Shown: one piece after another, positions 8,288 through 19,191 of the stretch
Numbering within the stretch: the first letter of the stretch is position 1
How the letters are laid out: the number at the start of each line of letters is the position of its first letter
Origin: Nocardioides sp. SYSU D00065
Lineage (GTDB): Bacteria; Actinomycetota; Actinomycetes; Propionibacteriales; Nocardioidaceae
Assembly (NCBI RefSeq): GCF_017916425.1
Contig: NZ_JAFMSX010000001.1
Location: 1,488,001 to 1,552,000, forward strand
DNA length: 64,000 nt
Reading direction: 5' to 3'
The notes under the pieces: model-generated
Told to the model about the DNA's origin: nothing
Seen by the model: only the letters and a program-made list of their open reading frames with translations
The model's database searches: none
Position numbers and translations under genes: made by a program

Positions 8288-9768
8288 CGCGACGCCCCCG
8301 GCTCGAGGACGGGCAGCCCGGCCGGGGCGCCGGCCGTGGCGAGGTCGAGCAGCGCGTCGACGTCGAGGTGCTCCTCGGCCAGGTCGCCGAGGAGGTTCAG
8401 TCGCCGCTCGCGCAGGGCCGCGAAGTCCACCTCGCCCGGCTCGTACGACGCCCCGGCGGCCGCCGCGGCCACGCGCAGGACCGCCCGCCGCAGCTCGTCG
8501 CCCTCCAGGCTGCCGTGCCACATGGTCCCGAGCACCGCGCCCGACCGGGCACCGCCGAGGAACTCCTCCCCGCTGTGCCGGGTGGTGCGACCGTGGTGGA
8601 TCTCGTAGCCGCTCGCGGGCACGCCGAGCGCGGAGCCGCGCGGGAGCCGCAGCACCTTGTCGGCGGCGAAGGTCGTCGTCACGTCGAGCAGCCCCAGCCC
8701 GGGCACGTCGGCGCCCGCCGCGCCCTCCACCCCGTCGGGGTCGAGGATGCGGCGGCCGAGCATCTGGAACCCGCCGCAGATCCCGAGCACCGGCCTGCCT
8801 GCCGCGGCGTGGTCGAGGACGGCCCGGTCGAGCCCGCGGGCTCGCAGCCAGGCCAGGTCCTCCAGCGTGGCGCGCGTGCCGGGCAGGACGACCAGGTCGG
8901 CGCCGGCGAGCGCCCGTGCCTCGGACACGAAGACGACGTCCACCCCCGGCTCGACGCCGAGCGCGTCGACGTCGGTGAAGTTGGAGATCCGCGGCAGCCG
9001 CACGACCGCGACGCGCAGCCGCGCCTCGCCCTCCGGAGCCCGGCGGCCCTCGAGGTCGAGCGCGTCCTCGGAGTCGAGCCAGAGGTCGGGGTGCCACGGC
9101 AGCACGCCGTACACCTCGCGCCCGGTCAGCGACCGGAGCTCGTCGAGGCCCGGGCGGAGCAGCGCGACGTCGCCGCGGAACTTGTTGACCACGAACCCGG
9201 CGACGAGCGCCTGGTCGGCCGCGGACAGCAGGGCGAGCGTGCCGAACATCGCGGCGAAGACCCCGCCGCGGTCGATGTCGCCGACCACGACGGTAGGGAC
9301 CGAGCCGTGCTGGGCCAGCCCCATGTTGACGTAGTCCCCGGCGCGCAGGTTGATCTCCGCCGGGCTCCCGGCGCCCTCCACGACGACCACCTCGTGCCGC
9401 GAGCGCAGGTCGTCGAAGGCGGCGTACGCCGCGTCGCGCAGGTGGGTGCGGCCCCCGACGAAGTCGCGCGAGTCCAGGGTGCCGCCGGGCCTGCCCATCA
9501 CGACGACGTGACTGCGCCGGTCGCCGCCGGGCTTGAGCAGGACGGGGTTCATCGCGGCCTCGGGCTCGACGCCCGCCGCGACGGCCTGGACCCACTGTGC
9601 CCGGCCGATCTCCGCCCCGTCGGCGCAGACCATGGAGTTGTTCGACATGTTCTGTGCCTTGAACGGCGCGACCGCGACCCCCCGACGCGCGAAGGCCCGG
9701 CACAGCGCGGTGGTGACGATGGTCTTGCCGGCGTCCGACGTCGTCCCGGCGACCAGCAGCGCTCCCAC
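8284..9768 (-). CDS. cobQ: Cobyric acid synthase CobQ
   Basis: The 494-residue CobQ/CbiP amidates carboxylates b, d, e and g of adenosylcobyrinate diamide. The N-terminal synthase domain has [22 protein letters not shown] and [13 protein letters not shown]. The C-terminal glutamine amidotransferase domain has [11 protein letters not shown] with the nucleophile Cys and [12 protein letters not shown] 9768 ([16 protein letters not shown]) matches usual CobQ N-termini; an ATG-type start at 9807 would add 13 residues. It forms an operon with cobK. Confidence 0.95.
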   Translation of the reverse strand: MGALLVAGTTSDAGKTIVTTALCRAFARRGVAVAPFKAQNMSNNSMVCADGAEIGRAQWVQAVAAGVEPEAAMNPVLLKPGGDRRSHVVVMGRPGGTLDSRDFVGGRTHLRDAAYAAFDDLRSRHEVVVVEGAGSPAEINLRAGDYVNMGLAQHGSVPTVVVGDIDRGGVFAAMFGTLALLSAADQALVAGFVVNKFRGDVALLRPGLDELRSLTGREVYGVLPWHPDLWLDSEDALDLEGRRAPEGEARLRVAVVRLPRISNFTDVDALGVEPGVDVVFVSEARALAGADLVVLPGTRATLEDLAWLRARGLDRAVLDHAAAGRPVLGICGGFQMLGRRILDPDGVEGAAGADVPGLGLLDVTTTFAADKVLRLPRGSALGVPASGYEIHHGRTTRHSGEEFLGGARSGAVLGTMWHGSLEGDELRRAVLRVAAAAAGASYEPGEVDFAALRERRLNLLGDLAEEHLDVDALLDLATAGAPAGLPVLEPGASR

Positions 9769-9873
9769 GGGCGTCAGCCTAGGGAGGCCCGGCCGGCGGG
9801 CCTGCACCAGTCCCGGCCGAATCTTGACGATCCATCTGTTTCATTCCGCGAACAGTCGGGCACTCTGGATGGT

Positions 9874-9972
9874 ATGAGCAAGCTCCTCCTCGACAACCGC
9901 TTCGTCGCGGTCGCGTTCTTGGTGCTGGCGTTCCTCAACGCGTTCGCGATCCAGGGCGGCTGGTACGCCTGA
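9874..9972 (+). CDS. Possible 32-residue single-pass membrane protein
   Basis: ATG 9874 opens a 32-codon frame encoding a short polar start (MSKLLLDNRF) and one hydrophobic helix (VAVAFLVLAFLNAFAI), ending GGWYA. Codon use is strongly G/C-ending (mostly GTC, CTC, TTC), like real genes here. No good ribosome site is seen (GGATGGT only). It is divergent from cobQ. No homology is recognised and it may be spurious. Confidence 0.42.
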   Translation: MSKLLLDNRFVAVAFLVLAFLNAFAIQGGWYA

Positions 9973-9997
9973 CCCACCCGCGGGTCGCCGCAGCGCG

Positions 9998-11560
9998 GTG
10001 ACTCGGTGGTGGAGCCTGCCTAGGCTGGGCCGCACATCCGTTCTCGGGAGGCCCGTCATCCGCTCGCTCACCTCGCTGCTCGCCTTCCTGCTCGGCAGCA
10101 CCCTCGTCCTCGCCGTCCCGGCCACGCCGGCCGCCCAGGCGGCTCGTCCCGGCTCGCTGTCGATCAGCCCCGGCAACGGGCACTTCACCGCCGGCCAGCA
10201 GGTCACCCTCACCGGCAACCTGGGCGCCGACGGGCGCCGTCGGGTGCGGCTGCAGAGCAACCTGGGTCGCAGCGGCGACGTGTGGCGCGACGTGCCGCGC
10301 GCGACCACGCGCACGAACGCCTCGGGTGCGTTCCGGCTGCGCATCGCGGCCCACTCCAGCACGATCACCTACCGCGTCGTGAGCGGCTCGCGGCGCACGT
10401 CCACGCTCGTGTCGCAAGCGGTGCACCAGGAGGTCACGCTCCGCACCCAGGAGCGCCCCGTCGCCGGCAGGCCGCTCACGCTGGTCGCCAGCACCGCCGC
10501 GATGCCGCTCCTCCCCGGCCGTGGGCTCACCTTCCAGCAGCGCGTCGGCACCGGATGGGCGACCCTCGGCACGAGCACGGTCGGCGCCGACGGCACGGGG
10601 AGCCTCGTCGTCACCCCGGAGTCGGCCGGCACGGTCGTCTACCGCGTGCGGCTCGAGGACTGGGACCGCGGCGTCGGGCACGTCGGCTGGTTCCCCAGCT
10701 ATCCGACGTACGTCGACGTGGCCGCCGCCGACGCCGCGCGGCCGGGGCCGCCGGTCGTCACGAGCGACCGCACGGCCCGGACGCGCGCCGCCACCCTCGC
10801 TCGGCGTGCCCCGCACCAGTCCACCGCCGCCGGCACGCTGCGGTGGGGCGTCCAGCGCTACGACTTCGACTGGGAGCACGGCGAGTCGCTCACCGACCGC
10901 GCCGTGATCGGCACCCGCCGACGCGGCTCGTGGACCGACGTCAGCACCGGCACCGGCCGCGTGATGCTGCGCAACGGCGCGATGCAGCTCAGCAGCAACA
11001 GCGAGGGCGCCGGCCGGGCAGGATCGCTGGGCTCGCTGTCGGCGACCCTCGGCGGCAACGCGCAGTCCCACGGGCGCTGGGAGACCCGGCTGATGCCCAT
11101 GGTGTTCCGCGGCGGCACCACGGACTACGTCGTCAGGGCCGAGCTGGTGCCGGTCGCCGACGTCGCCACCGGCTGCGAGGCCCGCGCGATCACCCTCTAC
11201 GAGGCACGCCCGCAGGCCGACGGGATCACGATCGGGGCCCGGTCCTCCTCCGGCGCCGCCTGGCAGCGGACCCTCCCGGACGTCCGGGTGCGCAACGCCT
11301 TCCACGCGCTCGCCGTCGAGGTCACGCCCAAGCGCCTCACCTGGTTCCTCGACGGCCGCCCGATCGGGCGGGTCACCGACCCGGCGGCGATCTCCGGGGA
11401 ACCGCTGACGGTCCGCCTCTCCATGCAGGCCTCCGGCACCGAGCCGATGAAGACCACGCGCACCCTGGTCGACTGGGTCCGGGCGTACCCCTCCGGCACG
11501 GGCCGCCCCACGCGCGGCGGCCCGCGCCTGACGGCGGGGACGCACGCCGTCACGTGCTGA
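9998..11560 (+). CDS. Secreted protein with C-terminal GH16/lectin-like jelly-roll domain
   Basis: The 520-residue protein has an N-terminal signal peptide (hydrophobic core LLAFLLGSTLVLAV, cleavage near AQA-AR). Two Ig-like beta domains follow (about residues 50-240), then a region resembling glycosyl hydrolase family 16 folds: GNAQSHGRWETRL, VRNAFHALAVEVTPKRLTWF and the closing TLVDWVRAYPS. The catalytic ExDxxE motif of family 16 is absent, so it may bind rather than cleave glycans. GTG 9998 gives a long n-region and the true start is uncertain; GGGAGG near 10049 precedes an ATC codon. Confidence 0.72.
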   Translation: MTRWWSLPRLGRTSVLGRPVIRSLTSLLAFLLGSTLVLAVPATPAAQAARPGSLSISPGNGHFTAGQQVTLTGNLGADGRRRVRLQSNLGRSGDVWRDVPRATTRTNASGAFRLRIAAHSSTITYRVVSGSRRTSTLVSQAVHQEVTLRTQERPVAGRPLTLVASTAAMPLLPGRGLTFQQRVGTGWATLGTSTVGADGTGSLVVTPESAGTVVYRVRLEDWDRGVGHVGWFPSYPTYVDVAAADAARPGPPVVTSDRTARTRAATLARRAPHQSTAAGTLRWGVQRYDFDWEHGESLTDRAVIGTRRRGSWTDVSTGTGRVMLRNGAMQLSSNSEGAGRAGSLGSLSATLGGNAQSHGRWETRLMPMVFRGGTTDYVVRAELVPVADVATGCEARAITLYEARPQADGITIGARSSSGAAWQRTLPDVRVRNAFHALAVEVTPKRLTWFLDGRPIGRVTDPAAISGEPLTVRLSMQASGTEPMKTTRTLVDWVRAYPSGTGRPTRGGPRLTAGTHAVTC

Positions 11561-11586
11561 CGAGCCGCGGCTGCGACGATGGGCCG

Positions 11587-12378
11587 GTGCGCCTGCCCGT
11601 CCTGTCCTCCGACTGCTCCCGGTGCAGCGGACTGTGCTGCGTGCTGCTCCCCTTCTCCCGCGACGACGGCTTCGGCGTCACCAAGGGCGGCGGGACCCCG
11701 TGCCACAACCTCGCGGGCGACGACTCCTGCCGCATCCACGCCACGCTGCGCACCGACGGGTGGGTGGGCTGCACCCGCTTCGAGTGCTTCGGCGCCGGGC
11801 AGCACGTCACCCAGGTGACGTACGCCGGCGCGTCCTGGCGCGAGGTCGCGGACCTCGGCGAGATGGCCGCCGTGCTCTCGGTGGTCCGTGCCCTGCACGA
11901 GATGCTGCTGCACCTGCGCACGGCCGCGGACCGCGCCCCGGACCTGGTGCCCGACGCGCTCGTGCGGGAGATCGTCGCCCTCGACGGCGCCGACCCGGTC
12001 ACCTTGCTGACTGCCGACCTCGACGACCTCCACGAGCGCGTCGGCACCGTGCTGCACCGCGCCAGCACCGCGGTCCGAGCCGGGCTGGGCGGGGCAGACC
12101 TCGCTCGGGCCGACCTGGCCGGCCAGGACCTCCGAGGCCGCGACCTGGCCGGCGCCACGCTGCGCGGCGCCCTGCTGATCCGCGCCGACCTGCGCGGTCT
12201 GCGCCTGCTCGACACCGACCTGCTGGGCGCCGACCTGCGTGACGCCGACGTGCGCGGGTGCGACCTCGCCTCGACGCTGTTCCTCACCCAGCCGCAGGTC
12301 AACGCGGCGATCGGCGACGCGACCACCGTCCTGCCCGCCGGGCTCGACCGGCCGGGGCACTGGCAGGGCAGGCACTAG
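11587..12378 (+). CDS. Pentapeptide-repeat protein with N-terminal Cys cluster
   Basis: The 263-residue protein starts with a Cys-rich module (DCSRCSGLCC, then CHNLAGDDSC and a C-x5-C pair), likely to bind metal or Fe-S. A helical middle follows, then a pentapeptide-repeat block (GADLARADLAGQDLRGRDLA onward, about residues 180-235) predicted to form a right-handed beta helix. GTG 11587 puts the Cys motif near the N-terminus; the frame is open farther upstream without family features. Actinobacterial homologs exist but the function is unknown. Confidence 0.8.
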   Translation: MRLPVLSSDCSRCSGLCCVLLPFSRDDGFGVTKGGGTPCHNLAGDDSCRIHATLRTDGWVGCTRFECFGAGQHVTQVTYAGASWREVADLGEMAAVLSVVRALHEMLLHLRTAADRAPDLVPDALVREIVALDGADPVTLLTADLDDLHERVGTVLHRASTAVRAGLGGADLARADLAGQDLRGRDLAGATLRGALLIRADLRGLRLLDTDLLGADLRDADVRGCDLASTLFLTQPQVNAAIGDATTVLPAGLDRPGHWQGRH

Positions 12379-12443
12379 CGGGCTCGCCCACCCTCCGGGG
12401 CGGGCGGCGGAATACGCGGCAGCCGTGGCCCGCTGTGCCCAGC

Positions 12444-13289
12444 ATGACTGTTCCCAGCATTCAGCTCCACGACGGCACGTCGATCCCGCAGCTCGGCTTC
12501 GGCGTGTTCCAGATCGCCCCCGCCGAGACCGTCGAGGCGGTGACCCGGGCCCTCGACGTCGGCTACCGCCACATCGACACCGCCGAGATGTACGGCAACG
12601 AGAAGGAGGTGGGCGAGGCGCTCCGCTCCGCCGGCGTGCCCCGCGACGAGGTCTACGTGACCTCCAAGCTCAACAACGGCTTCCACCGCCCCGACGACGC
12701 CGAGCGGGCCTTCGAGCAGACCCTGACCGACCTCGGCGTGGACCGCATCGACCTGTTCCTCATCCACTGGCCGCTCCCCACGCGCTACGACGGCGACTTC
12801 GTCTCGACGTGGCGCACCATGGCCTCGTTCGTCGAGGACGGCCGCGCGGCCTCGGTCGGCGTCTCGAACTTCCAGCCCGCCCACCTGCAGCGCATCGTCG
12901 ACGAGACCGGCGTCGTGCCGGTGATCAACCAGGTCGAGGTGCACCCCTACTTCACCAACGAGGACGTCCGCGCGGCCAACGCCCGGCACGGCGTCGCGAC
13001 GGAGGCGTGGTCGCCCATCGCCCAGGGCCAGGTGCTCGACGACGCGGTGCTGACGGAGATCGCCGCCGCGAAGGGCAAGTCGACCGCCCAGGTCACGCTC
13101 CGCTGGCACATCGAGCGCGGCGACATCATCTTCCCCAAGTCGGTGACGCCGAGCCGCATGCGCGAGAACTTCGAGATCTTCGACTTCTCCCTCACCGAGG
13201 ACGAGGTCGCCCGGATCTCCGGCCTGGACCGCGGGGAGAGCGGCCGGACCGGCCCGAACCCCGACACGTTCGACTACATCCCCGGCTGA
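12444..13289 (+). CDS. Aldo/keto reductase
   Basis: The 281-residue NADPH-dependent AKR is of the 2,5-diketo-D-gluconate reductase type. The tetrad is visible: Asp and Tyr in HIDTAEMYGNE, Lys in VTSKLNN, and His in FLIHWPLP. NADPH-binding segments are SVGVSNF and FPKSVTPSRMREN. Length is typical. It is monocistronic, and a strong hairpin follows its stop. Substrate cannot be deduced. Confidence 0.93.
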   Translation: MTVPSIQLHDGTSIPQLGFGVFQIAPAETVEAVTRALDVGYRHIDTAEMYGNEKEVGEALRSAGVPRDEVYVTSKLNNGFHRPDDAERAFEQTLTDLGVDRIDLFLIHWPLPTRYDGDFVSTWRTMASFVEDGRAASVGVSNFQPAHLQRIVDETGVVPVINQVEVHPYFTNEDVRAANARHGVATEAWSPIAQGQVLDDAVLTEIAAAKGKSTAQVTLRWHIERGDIIFPKSVTPSRMRENFEIFDFSLTEDEVARISGLDRGESGRTGPNPDTFDYIPG

Positions 13290-13297
13290 CGGCCGGC

Positions 13298-13326
13298 GGG
13301 GCGGCACGTCGACGGCGTGCCGCCCC
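13298..13326 (+). terminator. Hairpin after the aldo/keto reductase
   Basis: GGGGCGGCACG (13298-13308) pairs perfectly with CGTGCCGCCCC (13316-13326) around a 7-base loop, starting 8 bases after the stop codon. There is no T-run, as is common for actinobacterial terminators. Confidence 0.6.
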
Positions 13327-13390
13327 GGCCGTCGGGACTTGAGTGCCGGTACGCAGGTCACCGGGGGTGGGCGTGCTCCACACTCGGCGC

Positions 13391-14155
13391 ATGGACACCT
13401 CCTGGCAGCGCCCCGGCCTGCGCGCCGCCCTCCTCTACGCCGTCGCGGCGACCGTGCTCGGCGGCGTCGTCTCCCTCGTCAGCCGCCTCGAGCTCACCCG
13501 GCGCAACGTCGTACGCCACGACCTGCCGGACGGCCCGCTCATCGTCGTGGCCAACCACACCAGCTATGCCGACGGCATCCTGCTCGCCCTCGTCGGCCGT
13601 CGCCTCGGCCGGTCGCTGCGGCTGATGGCGACCGGCGGCGTCTTCCGCTCGGCGCTCGTCGGGCCCCTGGCGCGGCGACTCGGCTTCATCCCCGTGCTGC
13701 GCGGTACGTCGTCCGCGGCCGGGTCGCTCGACGCGGCCGCCGAGGCGCTCGCGGCCGGCGAGGCGGTCGGGCTGTTCCCTGAGGGCCGGATCACCCGTGA
13801 CCCGGACCAGTGGCCCGAGCGGTCGAAGACCGGGGCGGTCCGGCTCGCGCTGCGCACCGGTGCCCCGGTCGTGCCGGTCGCGCTGGTCGGCGCCCACCGG
13901 GTGGTCGGCAGGCGTCGCATCCTCGCCCGGCTGCTGGGCAACGTCGCGACGCGCCCGATCGTCGCCGTCGAGGTGGGCGAGCCCCTCGACGTGTGCCGGC
14001 TCGCCGGCGTCGCGGCGGGCGACCCGGTGGACGAGACGACCGTGCGCCGCGTCGCGGACGAGGTGATGGCGTCCCTGGTCGCCCAGGTCGCGGCCCTGCG
14101 TGGGGAGACCCCGCCGCACCCCTACGGCGTGCCGGAGTCAGCGCTCAGCGCGTGA
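13391..14155 (+). CDS. 1-acyl-sn-glycerol-3-phosphate acyltransferase family protein
   Basis: The 254-residue PlsC-domain protein has an N-terminal hydrophobic helix, the catalytic NHTSYADG (NHx4D), the FPEGRIT block that binds glycerol phosphate, and VVPVALVGAH. It transfers an acyl group to lysophosphatidate or a similar acceptor at the membrane. ATG 13391 was chosen because no family sequence lies upstream of it. Confidence 0.9.
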   Translation: MDTSWQRPGLRAALLYAVAATVLGGVVSLVSRLELTRRNVVRHDLPDGPLIVVANHTSYADGILLALVGRRLGRSLRLMATGGVFRSALVGPLARRLGFIPVLRGTSSAAGSLDAAAEALAAGEAVGLFPEGRITRDPDQWPERSKTGAVRLALRTGAPVVPVALVGAHRVVGRRRILARLLGNVATRPIVAVEVGEPLDVCRLAGVAAGDPVDETTVRRVADEVMASLVAQVAALRGETPPHPYGVPESALSA

Positions 14156-14161
14156 AACCTG

Positions 14162-14422
14162 TCAGGAGTAGCGGTGGGTCTTGGCGGCGTGACCGCTCTC
14201 GCGCGTGCAGGTGCGCCCGCTCATGTTGCGGTGGCCGCACAGGGCCTCGGCGGCGGCATCGGTGGCAGGGACCTGCGCCGTCCTGCTCGACCCGACCGCC
14301 GTGCGGGTCGGGGCCGCGGGGGCGACCGGGGCGCGGGATGCCGCCGGCTTGGCGCCGGCCCGCTTCTGGGCCTCCGCGTAGCGTGCCTCCCGCATGGCGC
14401 GGAGGTTGTCCATCTTGCTCAT
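14162..14422 (-). CDS. Small protein with C-terminal Cys/His motif
   Basis: The 86-residue protein has a basic helical start (MSKMDNLRAMREARYAEAQK), an Ala/Pro-rich linker and the tail CGHRNMSGRTCTRESGH followed by AAKTHRY. The Cys/His spacing suggests a small metal-binding element. It lies downstream of hspR, 67 bases away, on the same strand. Function unknown. Confidence 0.65.
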   Translation of the reverse strand: MSKMDNLRAMREARYAEAQKRAGAKPAASRAPVAPAAPTRTAVGSSRTAQVPATDAAAEALCGHRNMSGRTCTRESGHAAKTHRYS

Positions 14423-14489
14423 CGCTCACTCACGCCCCGAGCCTAGGCGGCGGCACCGACAACGCCGCGATCGGCGCCGCACGCCAGGG

Positions 14490-14906
14490 TCAGCGCCCCC
14501 GGCGCCACACGACCATCGACTGCCCCGGCGCCTGGTGCAGCACCGGCAGCTTGTTGCCGCTCGTCTGGGCCTGCGCCGCCCGCGCCGCCAGCGCCCGCCG
14601 CAGGGCGTCGAGCTCGGCGACCAGCTCCTCGTTGCGCGCCCGCAGCGCGTCGATCTGGTGCTCGAGGTCCATGATCCGGCGTACGCCCTCGATGCCGATC
14701 CCGGCGCTGGTCAGGTCGGCGATCTGGCGCAGGCGCTCGAGGTCGCGGTGGGAGTAGCGCCGGCCGCCGCCGCCGGTGCGCCCGGGCGCGATCAGCCCCA
14801 TCCGCTCGTAGGCGCGCAGCGTCTGCGGGTGCAGGCCGGTGAGCTCGGCTGCCACGCTGATGACGTAGACGGCCGCGTCGGGCGAGGGCGCGCCGAACGT
14901 GCTCAC
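14490..14906 (-). CDS. hspR: HspR, MerR-type heat-shock repressor
   Basis: The 138-residue protein has a MerR winged helix-turn-helix (VISVAAELTGLHPQTLRAYE, GRRYSHRDLERLRQIADLT) and a C-terminal coiled coil. HspR represses the dnaK operon by binding HAIR sequences, with DnaK as co-repressor in Streptomyces. It is the last gene of dnaK-grpE-dnaJ-hspR and overlaps dnaJ by ATGA, closing an autoregulatory loop with the HAIR site upstream of dnaK. Confidence 0.95.
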   Translation of the reverse strand: MSTFGAPSPDAAVYVISVAAELTGLHPQTLRAYERMGLIAPGRTGGGGRRYSHRDLERLRQIADLTSAGIGIEGVRRIMDLEHQIDALRARNEELVAELDALRRALAARAAQAQTSGNKLPVLHQAPGQSMVVWRRGR

Positions 14907-16072
14907 GACTCGAAGAGCCCTTCACGCAGCGGCCGCCCGGCGGTGGCCGCACGGTAGGCCTCGAGGGCCTCGCGCGCCGTCTGGTCGAGCGTCGCAGGGA
15001 CCTGGACCGCGACCGTGGCGAGCAGGTCTCCGCGCGAGCCGTCACGACGGGTCGCACCCTTGCCCCGCACGCGGAAGGTGCGGCCGTTGGGGGTGCCGGG
15101 CGGCAGCTTGAGCGTCACCGGGGCGCCGCCCAGCGTCGGGATCTTCACCTCGGCGCCGAGCGCGGCCTCGTCGAAGGACACCGGCACCTCGATGGTGAGG
15201 TTGTCCCCCTTGCGGCCGAAGACGGGGTGCGGGGTGACCTTCACCGTGACGAACAGGTCGCCCGGCGGCCCCCCGTGGTCACCGGGCGCACCCTTGCCCT
15301 TGAGCCGGATCCGTGCGCCGTCCTTGACGCCCGCGGGGATCCGCGCCTGGATCGAGCGCGCCGAGGTGCCGCGGCCGCTGCCGTGGCACGTGGGGCACGC
15401 CTCGTCGTAGACCAGCTGCCGACCGCCGCAGGCCGGGCACGTCTCGTTGATGGAGAACGCACCGCCCGTGCCCGAGACGACGAACCCGGCGCCCTCGCAC
15501 TCGGGGCAGATGTGCGGCCGGGTGCCGGGCTTGCCGCCCGTGCCCTGGCAGGTCGGGCAGGCGGTGTCGGAGGTGAGGCGCAGCGACACCGTCACGCCCT
15601 CGAGCGCGTCGGTGAACCCGATGGTGGCCGAGCTCTCGACGTCGGCACCGCGTCGCGGCCGCGTCTGCTGGGTGCGGGTGCGCTGGGCGCCGCCGAAGAT
15701 GTCGCCGAACATGTCCCCGAGACCGCCGGAGCCGCCGCGGTCGCGGAGCAGGTCGTCGAGGTTGAACCCGCCCGCGCCGCCGAACCCCCCGCCGCCCATG
15801 CCCGGCCCGAAGCCCCCGCGGGCCTGCAGCGAGCGGAACTCGTCGTACTTCGCGCGCTTGGCCTCGTCACCGACGACGTCGTACGCCTCGGCGACGGCCT
15901 TGAACTTCTCGTGCTTGGCGTCGTCGCCGGGGTTGGAGTCGGGGTGGTTCTCGCGCGCGAGCTTGCGGTAGGCCTTCTTGATGTCGGCCGCGCTCGCGTC
16001 CTTGGCGACCCCGAGGACCGCGTAGAAGTCCTTGGTCGCCCAGTCGTTGCGGGGGGCGTCGTTGTCAGCCAT
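14903..16072 (-). CDS. dnaJ: Chaperone DnaJ
   Basis: The 389-residue type I Hsp40 has an N-terminal J domain with HPD in RENHPDSNPGDD, a Gly-rich segment, and four zinc-finger repeats (CPTCQGTG, CPECEGAG, CPACGGRQ, CPTCHGSG), the third lacking the last Gly. C-terminal substrate-binding domains follow. It stimulates DnaK ATPase. This is the operon-borne, HspR-controlled DnaJ found in actinobacteria. Confidence 0.97.
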   Translation of the reverse strand: MADNDAPRNDWATKDFYAVLGVAKDASAADIKKAYRKLARENHPDSNPGDDAKHEKFKAVAEAYDVVGDEAKRAKYDEFRSLQARGGFGPGMGGGGFGGAGGFNLDDLLRDRGGSGGLGDMFGDIFGGAQRTRTQQTRPRRGADVESSATIGFTDALEGVTVSLRLTSDTACPTCQGTGGKPGTRPHICPECEGAGFVVSGTGGAFSINETCPACGGRQLVYDEACPTCHGSGRGTSARSIQARIPAGVKDGARIRLKGKGAPGDHGGPPGDLFVTVKVTPHPVFGRKGDNLTIEVPVSFDEAALGAEVKIPTLGGAPVTLKLPPGTPNGRTFRVRGKGATRRDGSRGDLLATVAVQVPATLDQTAREALEAYRAATAGRPLREGLFES

Positions 16073-16110
16073 GGGTGAACCTCCTCTCCGTCACCAGTCG
16101 GGTCTGCGGG

Positions 16111-16790
16111 TCAGGCGTCGGCCGGGTCGACCACGAGCACCTGCGCCGCGCGCACGACCCGGTCGCCGAAGCGGTAGCCGGCCTTGGCGACGTGCTTGAC
16201 GGTCGTCACCTCGACCTCGGCGTCGCCGCCGAGGTGGCTCAGCGCCTCGTGCAGGTTGGGGTCGAAGGCGTCGCCGGGCTCGCCGAAGCGGACCAGCCCC
16301 GCGGTCGTGACCACCCGCTCGAGCTGGTCGGCGACCGCCTTGAAGCCGCCCTCGAGCTCGCCGTGCTCGCGGGCGCGGTCGATCGTGTCGAGCACCTCGA
16401 CCACGGGGGTGAGCGCCTTGTAGGCGGCCGTCTCGGCCACCAGCTGGCGGTCGCGGTCGACGCGCTTGCGGTAGTTGGCGTACTCGGCCTGGACGCGCTG
16501 CAGGTCGTCGGTGAGGTCGGCGACCCGGCCGCGCAGGGCGAACAGCTCGTCCTGCTCCTCCCCGGTGCCGGGCTCCGTGCCGGAGTCCGCGCCGAAGTCG
16601 GCGCCGGAGTCGTCGCCGGCGACGGCGTCGCCCTCGACCTGGGTCTCGACCTCGGTCTGCGCGGGCGCGTCGCCCGCGACGTCACCGAAGCCCTCGGCCG
16701 GGGCGTCCTCCGGAGAGGGAGCCACGGTGGGCTCCCCCTCCGGGAGGTCGCTCGCCTGCGGGCCCGGGGTGGGCTCGTCGGGGCGATCGG

Positions 16791-16794
<4 letters not shown>
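16111..16794 (-). CDS. grpE: Nucleotide exchange factor GrpE
   Basis: The 227-residue protein has a long acidic disordered N-terminus, a coiled coil ([32 protein letters not shown]) and the beta domain ([26 protein letters not shown]). It exchanges ADP for ATP on DnaK. GTG 16794 overlaps the dnaK stop (GTGA). Confidence 0.97.
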
Positions 16795-18665
<1,871 letters not shown>

Positions 18666-18736
18666 GGGGTGTACCTCCTGCGTGAGATCTGGGACTGTCG
18701 CCCATCCTGCCGCGGTGCGGCCGGCGAGGCAAAACA

Positions 18737-18757
18737 GTTGAGTCGAAGACGCTCAAC
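18737..18757 (-). promoter_or_regulatory. HAIR operator (HspR-binding inverted repeat)
   Basis: GTTGAGT (18737-18743), a 7-base spacer and GCTCAAC (18751-18757) match the HAIR consensus CTTGAGT-N7-ACTCAAG in spacing and core. It lies between dnaK and the divergent Dabb gene. An extra half-site GGCTCAAC follows at 18769-18776. Confidence 0.85.
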
Positions 18758-18849
18758 TCTGTTCATGTGGCTCAACGCATGAGCGCCGAGGATGTTCCCG
18801 GATCCGGACACCGATTTCGCCGGGACGGCGGACCCGTAGCCTGGGCCGC

Positions 18850-19140
18850 ATGATCCGGCACACCGTCGCCTTCCGACTCCACCACGCTCCGGGCTCCGCC
18901 GAGGAGGCCGACTTCCTCGCCACCGCGCGGGCGCTCGCCGACATCCCCGGCGTCGAGGCGTTCGAGCAGCTGCGCCAGACCAGCGCCAAGAACGACTTCA
19001 CGTTCGGCTTCTCGATGGAGTTCGCCGACCAGGCGGCGTACGACGCCTACAACGACCACCCGGTCCACACGTCGTTCGTGGCCGAGCGCTGGGTGCCCGA
19101 GGTGGCGGACTTCCTCGAGATCGACTACCAGCCGCTCTGA
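18850..19140 (+). CDS. Dabb (stress-responsive alpha/beta barrel) domain protein
   Basis: The 96-residue protein is a single dimeric ferredoxin-like Dabb domain: IRHTVAFRLH at the start, then IPGVEAFEQLRQTSAKNDF and AAYDAYNDHPVHTSFV. The biochemical role of such proteins is mostly unknown. It is divergent from dnaK across the HAIR region, so shared heat control is possible. Confidence 0.88.
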   Translation: MIRHTVAFRLHHAPGSAEEADFLATARALADIPGVEAFEQLRQTSAKNDFTFGFSMEFADQAAYDAYNDHPVHTSFVAERWVPEVADFLEIDYQPL

Positions 19141-19191
19141 GCCCTGTCGGGATCCGGCCCTCCGGCTGCCGCGCCGCGGGTCCGGGCCCGC

